Part shown: positions 1 through 5,480 of the stretch, one piece after another
Position numbering within the stretch: position 1 is the first letter of the stretch
Layout: every line of letters starts with the position of its first letter
Source: Candidatus Heimdallarchaeota archaeon
Lineage (GTDB): Archaea; Asgardarchaeota; Heimdallarchaeia; Hodarchaeales; S146-22
Direction: 5' to 3'
DNA: 7,462 nt
Assembly: GCA_015520535.1 (NCBI GenBank)
Contig: WAPZ01000692.1
Coordinates: forward strand, 1 to 7,462
Position numbers and translations under genes: made by a program
Notes under the pieces: model-generated
Database searches by the model: none
The model's input: the letters and a program-made list of their open reading frames with translations, nothing else
What the model was told of the DNA's origin: nothing

Positions 1-183
1 AATAAAAAGATTCACACCATCTTTATTGGAATTCGTGGATATGAGTTTGAATTTGGAAGTACGGTTCTGTCTAAAAAAGTTCAAGAAAATGCTGACTACC
101 TTATCACTATTTTCAAAAGCATATGGAAAAAGAGGATTTCATCAAAAAGTGAAGTGATTAAAAATGATTTCAAAAGAAGTTAA
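1..183 (+). CDS. Hydrogenase maturation endopeptidase (HycI/HyaD-like), C-terminal fragment
   Basis: The frame is open from the left edge to a TAA at 181-183, giving the last 60 residues of a protein that starts outside the window. Visible residues 9-19 read IGIRGYEFEFG, followed by a G-x3-LS-x2-V pattern (G19, L23, S24, V27). This resembles the C-terminal strand and helix of the HycI/HyaD/HoxM protease family, where a GIQP-like strand is followed by G..LS..V. In that family the enzyme removes a C-terminal peptide from the [NiFe]-hydrogenase large subunit after nickel is inserted. The metal-binding residues lie in the missing part and cannot be checked. The fragment ends in a Lys/Ser-rich tail and its last 20 bases overlap the start of hypE in another frame, which suggests translational coupling and shared transcription. 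The operon context supports the assignment, but it rests on a short segment. Confidence 0.6.
   Translation, partial: NKKIHTIFIGIRGYEFEFGSTVLSKKVQENADYLITIFKSIWKKRISSKSEVIKNDFKRS
151..159 (+). promoter_or_regulatory. Ribosome binding site of hypE
   Basis: GAAGTGATT lies 4 bases before the ATG at 164 and resembles the archaeal anti-Shine-Dalgarno complement GGAGGTGATC. It sits inside the end of the upstream gene, consistent with coupled translation, and supports ATG 164 as the hypE start. Confidence 0.5.
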
Positions 184-1207
184 GGAAGATAAAGTGCAGT
201 TGGCACATGGTGCCGGCGGCCGAAAAATGGATGAACTCATTCATTTTATTACTCAAAGGATTGACCTTAAAACGCCAAAAAACGGGGGTTATGGCTTAGA
301 AACTTTAGATGACGGTGCCGTCGTTTCGTTAAGCACACCATATGAAGTTATTATAAGCACTGATGCGCACACGATTCAACCAATATTTTTTCCCGGCGGT
401 GATATTGGTCGCTTAGCCATGACGGGAACAATCAATGATGTTGCTGTAATGGGTGCAAAACCGGTTGCCATTGCCTTATCCATGGTTATTGAAGAAGGTT
501 TTACTTTTGAAAAATTGGATAAAATTTTACAATCAATTAATGCGGTGTCTCTAGAAGCTGGTGTGCCTATAATTACCGGTGATACCAAGGTTATGCCGGC
601 AGGCACAATTGACGAAATAGTTATCACAACGACTGGAATTGGTCTTGCGTCCCGCGACCGGGTTGTTATAGACAATAAAATTGAGCCCGGTGATCAGATT
701 ATTGTATCTGGGACGGTTGGCGATCATGGAATCGCCATTCTTTCTCATCGTGTGGGGTTGACTTTCGAAACCGAACTAGTGTCGGATTTAGCACCACTAA
801 ATAAAATGATTGAAAAGGTTTTAGAAATTACTACTCCTAAAGCTATGCGTGATCCCACGCGTGGCGGGTTGGCAAGTACACTCAATGACTTTGCAAGTAT
901 GTCTAACGTTGGTCTTGTAATTGATGAAGATGCCATTCCAATCAAACCTGCAGTAAAAGCAGCATGTGAAATGTTAGGATTTGACCCTTTACATGTAAGT
1001 TGTGAAGGAAAGGTCGTTTTAGCCGTCGAAAAAGAGGTTGCGGATGAAGTGGTAAGCCTTCTTAAAAAAGATAGATACGGAAAAGATGCCGCAATAATTG
1101 GGGAAGCAACTGCTGATAACAATGGAAGAGTCGTTTTAGAAACAGGTATTGGCGGAAAAAGAATTTTGCAAAAACCCTTAGGAGAACTAATCCCAAGAGT
1201 ATGTTAA
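164..1207 (+). CDS. hypE: Hydrogenase maturation protein HypE (thiocarbamate dehydratase)
   Basis: HypE makes the cyanide ligands of the [NiFe]-hydrogenase iron. It accepts a carbamoyl group from HypF on its C-terminal cysteine, dehydrates it with ATP to a thiocyanate, and passes CN to the HypC-HypD complex in the cytoplasm. The 347-residue product has the normal family length and the PurM/AIR-synthetase-like fold motifs in order: LAHGAGGRKM (13-22), DDGAVV (49-54), TDAHTIQPIFFPGGDIGRLA (66-85), NDVAVMGAKP (91-100), ITGDTKVM (137-144) and DPTRGGLASTLND (230-242). It ends in PRVC, a conservative form of the family's PRIC tail, with the acceptor Cys347 as the last residue before TAA. One oddity is that the usually conserved ANEGK loop reads SCEGK (279-283), replacing Asn with Cys280. 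It is the second gene of the visible cluster and overlaps the preceding gene by 20 bases. Confidence 0.97.
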   Translation: MISKEVKEDKVQLAHGAGGRKMDELIHFITQRIDLKTPKNGGYGLETLDDGAVVSLSTPYEVIISTDAHTIQPIFFPGGDIGRLAMTGTINDVAVMGAKPVAIALSMVIEEGFTFEKLDKILQSINAVSLEAGVPIITGDTKVMPAGTIDEIVITTTGIGLASRDRVVIDNKIEPGDQIIVSGTVGDHGIAILSHRVGLTFETELVSDLAPLNKMIEKVLEITTPKAMRDPTRGGLASTLNDFASMSNVGLVIDEDAIPIKPAVKAACEMLGFDPLHVSCEGKVVLAVEKEVADEVVSLLKKDRYGKDAAIIGEATADNNGRVVLETGIGGKRILQKPLGELIPRVC

Positions 1208-1258
1208 TCAATGTCAATAAATTACATGATGCTACTACAATGAGAGAACATGTTTGTT

Positions 1259-1263
1259 GGAGG
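1259..1263 (+). promoter_or_regulatory. Shine-Dalgarno GGAGG that sets the hypD start
   Basis: A perfect GGAGG lies 7 bases before GTG 1271, whereas the in-frame ATG at 1250 has only a weak GAGAG upstream. If translation began at 1250, this site would lie inside the gene as Gly-Gly codons. It favours GTG 1271 as the true hypD start. Confidence 0.7.
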
Positions 1264-1270
1264 CCTGTTC

Positions 1271-2407
1271 GTGAGTGTTGAAAATATATTAACGGAATAT
1301 CGAAATAAAGAAGTGGCTAAGAAAATTATAAAGCGTATTCATGAAACGGCGCATGAGTTATATCAAAAAGGCATTGACACCGTTAAAATTATGCACGTCT
1401 GTGGAACACATGAAGATACCCTCTCAAAATGGGCAATCCGTACCGTGTTACCTAATGGAGAGAACCAAACGGCACGTATCAAAATGGTGGCGGGACCAGG
1501 ATGTCCCGTCTGCATAACACCCGTTGAGGATATAGAATTTGCCGTCAATCTTTCGAATGCTGGTCTTTCTATCCTCTCCTATGGTGATATGATTCGCGTT
1601 CCCGGTGCTCGTTCTAGCTTGTTTGAAAGCAAAATTAAAGGCGCTGATGTCCGTATCGTCTATTCCTTACATGACGCCATTAAATATGCCATTGAAAATC
1701 CCACCAAAAAAGTCTGTTTTCTATCACCGGGCTTTGAAACCACGGCACCCGCACCCGCCGTGGAAATTCTGAATGGATTGCCTAAAAACATGTATATATT
1801 GTCATCACATCGGCTTGTCCCACCAGCGCTTGAAGTTTTAACTACACACCCGGCATTAAATATCGATGCTTTTATTCTCCCCGGTCATGTATCTACAATA
1901 ATTGGAGTAAAAGCTTATAGAGCCTATTTCGAAAAATACAAAATGCCTTGTACTATTACTGGTTTTGAACCCGTTGATATGCTTATGGGAATTCTTTCGC
2001 TGCTAGAACAAATCAGAGATGATAAACCCAAACTAGAAAATCGATATCCGCGTGTGGTAACCGAAGAAGGAAACGTAATTGCACAACAAAAAATCAACCA
2101 AGTTTTCAAAGTTACTGACGGTAATTGGCGTGGAATAGGTAATATTCCACAATCCGCGCTGGAGTTGCGAGATGAATTCGACGACATTAATGTCAAAGTT
2201 ATTTATGAAGATTTATTCCCACAAGATGAAGATTTAAGAGAAATCCCGAAGGGATGTCGTTGTGATCAAATTATAATAGGTGCGATTGAACCCAACGAGT
2301 GTCCACTCTTTCTAAAACAATGTACTCCCGAGACTCCCATCGGCCCTTGCATGGTCGGATTAGAAGGCACATGTCGGATTCAAGCAGACTTTTCAGTCTC
2401 AATGTAA
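1271..2407 (+). CDS. hypD: Hydrogenase maturation protein HypD (Fe-S scaffold)
   Basis: HypD is the iron-sulfur partner of HypC. The HypCD complex holds the iron while CN and CO ligands are added and then delivers it to the hydrogenase large subunit. I start it at GTG 1271 (378 residues) because of the GGAGG site 7 bases upstream. An in-frame ATG at 1250 would add seven residues. Family motifs, numbered from the GTG, are MHVCGTHE with C44, GPGCPVC with C78 and C81 (the conserved redox/iron-binding cysteines), LSYGDMIRVPG (102-112), SPGFETTAPA (152-161), PGHVSTIIG (204-212) and GFEPVDML (231-238). The C-terminal region carries C329, C331, C344, C351, C360 and C368 in the CRC...EC.LF..CTP...GPCMV..EG.C layout, which includes the [4Fe-4S] ligands. 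Length is normal and nothing is missing. It follows hypE after a 63-base gap and precedes hypC. Confidence 0.97.
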   Translation: MSVENILTEYRNKEVAKKIIKRIHETAHELYQKGIDTVKIMHVCGTHEDTLSKWAIRTVLPNGENQTARIKMVAGPGCPVCITPVEDIEFAVNLSNAGLSILSYGDMIRVPGARSSLFESKIKGADVRIVYSLHDAIKYAIENPTKKVCFLSPGFETTAPAPAVEILNGLPKNMYILSSHRLVPPALEVLTTHPALNIDAFILPGHVSTIIGVKAYRAYFEKYKMPCTITGFEPVDMLMGILSLLEQIRDDKPKLENRYPRVVTEEGNVIAQQKINQVFKVTDGNWRGIGNIPQSALELRDEFDDINVKVIYEDLFPQDEDLREIPKGCRCDQIIIGAIEPNECPLFLKQCTPETPIGPCMVGLEGTCRIQADFSVSM

Positions 2408-2440
2408 GAACCATTTGAAAAGAAAATAATAAAAAACGAT

Positions 2441-2447
2441 AGGGGAA
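2441..2447 (+). promoter_or_regulatory. Ribosome binding site of hypC
   Basis: AGGGGAA ends 5 bases before the hypC ATG at 2453. It is a purine-rich Shine-Dalgarno-like site in the 45-base gap after hypD and is consistent with the obligatory Met-Cys start of HypC. Confidence 0.5.
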
Positions 2448-2452
2448 ATACT

Positions 2453-2695
2453 ATGTGTTTAGCTGTGCCCGGTAAAATTATAGAAATAATGGAAGATGAA
2501 AGAAAAGCCAAAGTCGATTTTGGCGGTATTATAAGAGAAATAAACATTCAACTGATAAAAAATGATGCCAAGATCGGAACGTATGTGCTTGTTCATGCGG
2601 GATATGCGATTTCAACGGTTGACGAACAAACTGCAAAAGAAACCATCGAAATATGGAAAAGTATGGGACAAGGCACATTAGAAGAAATTATTTAG
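2453..2695 (+). CDS. hypC: Hydrogenase maturation chaperone HypC
   Basis: HypC is the small chaperone that binds HypD and the hydrogenase large-subunit precursor through its N-terminal cysteine and carries the Fe(CN)2CO unit between them. The 80-residue product begins MCLAVPGKI, the diagnostic start in which Cys2 becomes the N-terminal functional residue, so the start at ATG 2453 is fixed. It continues with VDFGGIIREI (21-30) and the GTYVLVHAGYAIS segment (42-54) typical of the HypC/HupF OB-like fold, then a short charged helical tail. Length is normal. It sits between hypD and hypF on the same strand, with gaps of 45 and 48 bases, in keeping with co-transcription and the HypC-HypD partnership. 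Confidence 0.97.
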   Translation: MCLAVPGKIIEIMEDERKAKVDFGGIIREINIQLIKNDAKIGTYVLVHAGYAISTVDEQTAKETIEIWKSMGQGTLEEII

Positions 2696-2715
2696 ATAGT
2701 ACGTTTTAAGGAAAT

Positions 2716-2742
2716 ATGGCAGAACTAGGCCTAGTTGGTTGA
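2716..2742 (+). other. Eight-codon mini-ORF just before hypF
   Basis: ATG 2716 opens an eight-residue frame, MAELGLVG, ending at TGA 2740-2742, one base before the hypF ATG at 2744. It has a better Shine-Dalgarno-like sequence (AAGGA, 2708-2712) than hypF itself. It could deliver ribosomes to hypF by termination and re-initiation, or be chance. I see no evidence that the peptide itself has a function. Confidence 0.3.
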
Positions 2743-2743
2743 A

Positions 2744-5128
2744 ATGGGCAAAGAAACTGAAACATGGAAGATTTATATTCAAGGAAGTGTACAAGGCGTC
2801 GGCTTTCGCCCCTTTATTTACCGAATTGCACATTACAATCACATCAACGGCTTTGTAAAAAATCGTGGCGGACACGTCTTAATTGTCGCTCAAGGCACCC
2901 GTGAAAACCTTAAACATTTCTGGAAAGACATCATTCAAAAAAAACCACCATTAGCACGATATACCGGCTTAATCCGTGAATCATGGCATGATGCGCCCGA
3001 TTTTACGACTTTTATCATTAAACCAAGTGAAAAAACGCAAAGCTTAGAACAATCATATATCCCGCCCGACGTAGCCATTTGTGATGATTGCATTAAAGAC
3101 ATGTTAATTGGCGACCGTGACGGGCGAAAACATTATCCTTTTACGTCATGCGTCAATTGTGGACCACGATATACCATTATTCATCAAATTCCGTATGACC
3201 GTCCCAATACAGAAATGAAATACTTTCCTTTCTGTAAAACATGTCAACAAGAGTATGAAAATCCTTTAGATCGTAGATTTCATGCACAAACCACGTGTTG
3301 TTCTCATTGTGGCCCAAAATATACCGTATATCAACGGAATGGAGAAATCGTCCAACTAGAAGAACATAAAATTCCGCAGTTTATAATGAAAGTACTTTCT
3401 GAAGGCGCTTTAGTTGCAATTAAAGGGATCGGTGGAACTCATATTGCCGCTGACGCCTATAACGATGAACCAATCCTTCGACTTCGTCGCTCAAAAGGCG
3501 ATCGTAAACGAAAACCCTTTGCCGTAATGTCTGCAAATATAGAAGAAATCGAACGTTTTGCGTATTTAACTGAGAAGGCAAAAAAACTGCTTACCAGTAT
3601 CCGCCGACCAATTGTTCTGCTCCCGAAAAAAAATCCCTTTCCCCTTTCTCAATATGTAGCTCCATATCTCCATAACGTTGGTGTCATGCTACCGTATGCC
3701 GGACTTCATGTGCTCATGTTCCAACATCCCAACCCGCCAACCATGATCATGACTAGCGCCAATTTTTCCCATCAACCCATTCTTATTCATAATGAAAAAA
3801 TCCTTAAGCATCTTAACTTTGTCGATTATTTTGTCCTCCATAATCGTAACATTTATCAACGTTGTGATGATTCTGTCATTAAAACCTTCACGACTGGCGA
3901 ACAACTCTTCATTCGCCGAAGCCGAGGATACGTTCCCGAACCCATTACCTTACCCATTAATCCGCATCATAATAGGAAAGACACACTTAAAATCATCGGA
4001 CTTGGCGCCGAGCTTCATAATACACTTTCTCTTGGGCTTGGTAATCGCGTCTACCCTTCTCAATACATCGGTGATCTCAAATATCACGAAGCATTTGACT
4101 TTTATCAACACACACTCAACCACCTACTTTCTCTTTTTAACGTCCGTCCCGAAAGTCTGAATGCCATCATTACAGACCTTCACCCACTCTACATTTCAAC
4201 CCAATTTGGTGAAGAACTTGCTAAAAAATATGATCTCCCTTATATATCCATCCAACATCATTTTGCCCACGCATGTGCTCTCCTTGCCGACACAGAATGG
4301 ACAGACGAGGCGATAATCTTAGCCGCTGATGGAGTCGGATACGGTCTCGATAAAACCATCTGGGGTTCTGAAGTGCTTCATATCACCGAAGGCGAAATCC
4401 AACGCCTCACACACTTGCGGTACGTCCCCATGCCCGGCGGTGATTTAGCCACGAAATACCCCGCCCGAATGCTTCTCTCATATCTCGTTCAACTAGGGTG
4501 GTCGGAAAGCGAAATCCTAGAATGGTTTAATGCACACCTTCCCAATACAGTGCTCCCTAACGGTTTAAATGAAGTTTCAATTGTAATAAAACAAATTAAA
4601 AAAAAGGTTAATACCCCTTTAACCTCATCCATGGGACGACTATTAGACACCCTCGCAATCCTCTTTAATTTAACTCATAAAGCTACATACGAAGGTGAAC
4701 CTGCTATTATTCTCGAATCATACGCATTAACAAACCACAATCGTTCCCTCCCTAAAATGATGAAGAATATAAATCCAATCGAACTGGAATTTCACAACAA
4801 CACCATTGATCCAACTCCGCTTCTTGAGTATTTACTTGAGAGAATTAATAACGATTTAACGCCCACAAAAAAAATCCAACTAGCCTTTTTAACACAATAT
4901 TCAATTGCCCACGCCTTTGCACAATACCTCACTACCTATGCACGCGAAAATAACATACACGCGATCGGATTTTCCGGTGGAGTCGCTTATAACGAGATCT
5001 TTACCCATGTCCTCCAAACACATGCAGAAAAAAATGGCTTGACATTTTTAAGGCACAAAAAAGTCCCACCAGGTGATGGCGGCATATCAATTGGACAAAT
5101 CTTTGCTCATTATCACCTCAATTCATGA
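2744..5128 (+). CDS. hypF: Carbamoyltransferase HypF
   Basis: HypF uses carbamoyl phosphate and ATP to make carbamoyl-AMP and transfers the carbamoyl group to the C-terminal Cys of HypE, the first step of cyanide-ligand synthesis. I start at ATG 2744 (794 residues). An in-frame TTG at 2735 would add three residues, and neither has a strong ribosome site. Domains are as follows. An acylphosphatase domain contains GSVQGVGFRPF (14-24), with likely catalytic R22 and N40. Paired zinc fingers have C113/C116/C136/C139 and C164/C167/C186/C189. A YrdC-like nucleotide-binding domain has KGIGG (227-231), TSANFS (337-342) and RRSRGY (391-396). A Kae1-like carbamoyltransferase domain has metal-binding QHHFAHA (504-510), DGVGYGLDKTIWG from 529, SGGVAYN (744-750) and PPGDGG (775-780). 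All key motifs are intact and the length is close to the family norm. From about 3600 its coding strand is much poorer in G and richer in C than hypE-hypC. Confidence 0.97.
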   Translation: MGKETETWKIYIQGSVQGVGFRPFIYRIAHYNHINGFVKNRGGHVLIVAQGTRENLKHFWKDIIQKKPPLARYTGLIRESWHDAPDFTTFIIKPSEKTQSLEQSYIPPDVAICDDCIKDMLIGDRDGRKHYPFTSCVNCGPRYTIIHQIPYDRPNTEMKYFPFCKTCQQEYENPLDRRFHAQTTCCSHCGPKYTVYQRNGEIVQLEEHKIPQFIMKVLSEGALVAIKGIGGTHIAADAYNDEPILRLRRSKGDRKRKPFAVMSANIEEIERFAYLTEKAKKLLTSIRRPIVLLPKKNPFPLSQYVAPYLHNVGVMLPYAGLHVLMFQHPNPPTMIMTSANFSHQPILIHNEKILKHLNFVDYFVLHNRNIYQRCDDSVIKTFTTGEQLFIRRSRGYVPEPITLPINPHHNRKDTLKIIGLGAELHNTLSLGLGNRVYPSQYIGDLKYHEAFDFYQHTLNHLLSLFNVRPESLNAIITDLHPLYISTQFGEELAKKYDLPYISIQHHFAHACALLADTEWTDEAIILAADGVGYGLDKTIWGSEVLHITEGEIQRLTHLRYVPMPGGDLATKYPARMLLSYLVQLGWSESEILEWFNAHLPNTVLPNGLNEVSIVIKQIKKKVNTPLTSSMGRLLDTLAILFNLTHKATYEGEPAIILESYALTNHNRSLPKMMKNINPIELEFHNNTIDPTPLLEYLLERINNDLTPTKKIQLAFLTQYSIAHAFAQYLTTYARENNIHAIGFSGGVAYNEIFTHVLQTHAEKNGLTFLRHKKVPPGDGGISIGQIFAHYHLNS

Positions 5129-5146
5129 AAAAAGTATTATTTAAAA
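5127..5146 (+). promoter_or_regulatory. Possible archaeal promoter (BRE + TATA-like) before the small gene
   Basis: A purine-rich GAAAAAAG (5127-5134) directly followed by TTATTTAAAA (5137-5146) resembles an archaeal BRE-TATA pair. Transcription would start about 25 bases downstream, near 5165-5175, shortly before the 61-codon gene at 5193. A+T-rich DNA makes chance matches common, and the small gene could instead be read from the hyp transcript. Confidence 0.3.
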
Positions 5147-5192
5147 AAAATATTACCATGTAAACCAACCAAAAAGCAGTCATTTAAATGAC

Positions 5193-5378
5193 GTGGTGAA
5201 CAATATTTCTACTTTTAAAGAAAAGAAGCAAACGTTATCAATTATAAATGAGTGGTTCGATCTTATTGAAAAGTTAGAATTAGGCGACTTAAGTGCAGAA
5301 GAAATTCATAGACATGTAGGAACGTCAATTCTGAGGCGTATAACTATTGATTTAGAGAAGATTCCTACGAATCTATGA
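5193..5378 (+). CDS. Small protein of unknown function
   Basis: This is a 61-codon frame opening with tandem GTG codons (5193 and 5196) and ending in TGA. I do not recognise a family. The product is charged, has no cysteines, no signal peptide and no membrane segment, and looks mostly helical. An acidic-hydrophobic helix (INEWFDLIEKLELGD, residues 18-32) leads to a second segment (SAEEIHRHVGTSILRRITID, 34-53). There is no clear Shine-Dalgarno site and no in-frame ATG. A stop at 5142-5144 limits any longer form. The gene lies 64 bases after hypF on the same strand and faces the surface-protein gene. The A/T-ending codons look like ordinary coding sequence, but the frame is short, so it may be a real small gene or a chance ORF. 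A role in hydrogenase maturation cannot be inferred from position alone. Confidence 0.45.
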   Translation: MVNNISTFKEKKQTLSIINEWFDLIEKLELGDLSAEEIHRHVGTSILRRITIDLEKIPTNL

Positions 5379-5430
5379 TTTGGTATGATAAAGAATTCTT
5401 ACAGATAAATTAAAGGACGATACAGATTTT

Positions 5431-5456
5431 CAAATAAAAAGAAGGTAAAGAAAGAT
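5431..5456 (-). terminator. T-rich terminator tract for the surface-protein gene
   Basis: Read on the - strand, this stretch is a run of pyrimidines with several T clusters (TTTCTTTACC, then TTCTTTTTATTTG), starting about 25 bases after the surface-protein stop codon. Archaeal RNA polymerase commonly terminates at such T tracts without a hairpin. No matching T run is seen on the + strand after hypF or the small gene. The rest of the 5379-5480 convergent gap shows no other feature. Confidence 0.4.
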
Positions 5457-5480
5457 TGATTTTCCCAAGAATCTGAGCCT

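Noticed and set aside
376..1122. Several - strand frames opposite hypE
   Set aside because: They are antisense to a conserved gene, have no ribosome sites or recognisable motifs, and are explained by hypE codon bias.
3792..4160. A 122-codon + strand frame inside hypF with hydrophobic runs resembling a membrane protein
   Set aside because: It lies wholly within the strongly supported hypF frame. Its apparent hydrophobicity comes from the C/T-rich hypF coding strand read one base out of frame.
2938..4612. Runs of about eight A residues in hypF as possible frameshift sites
   Set aside because: The reading frame and all HypF motifs remain intact across each run, so there is no sign of a frameshift or of programmed slippage.
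5379..5480. Possible RNA gene, repeat or hairpin in the convergent gap
   Set aside because: The gap is about 100 bases of A/G-rich sequence with no tRNA-like arms, direct repeats or clear inverted repeat. Only the - strand T-rich tract is notable.
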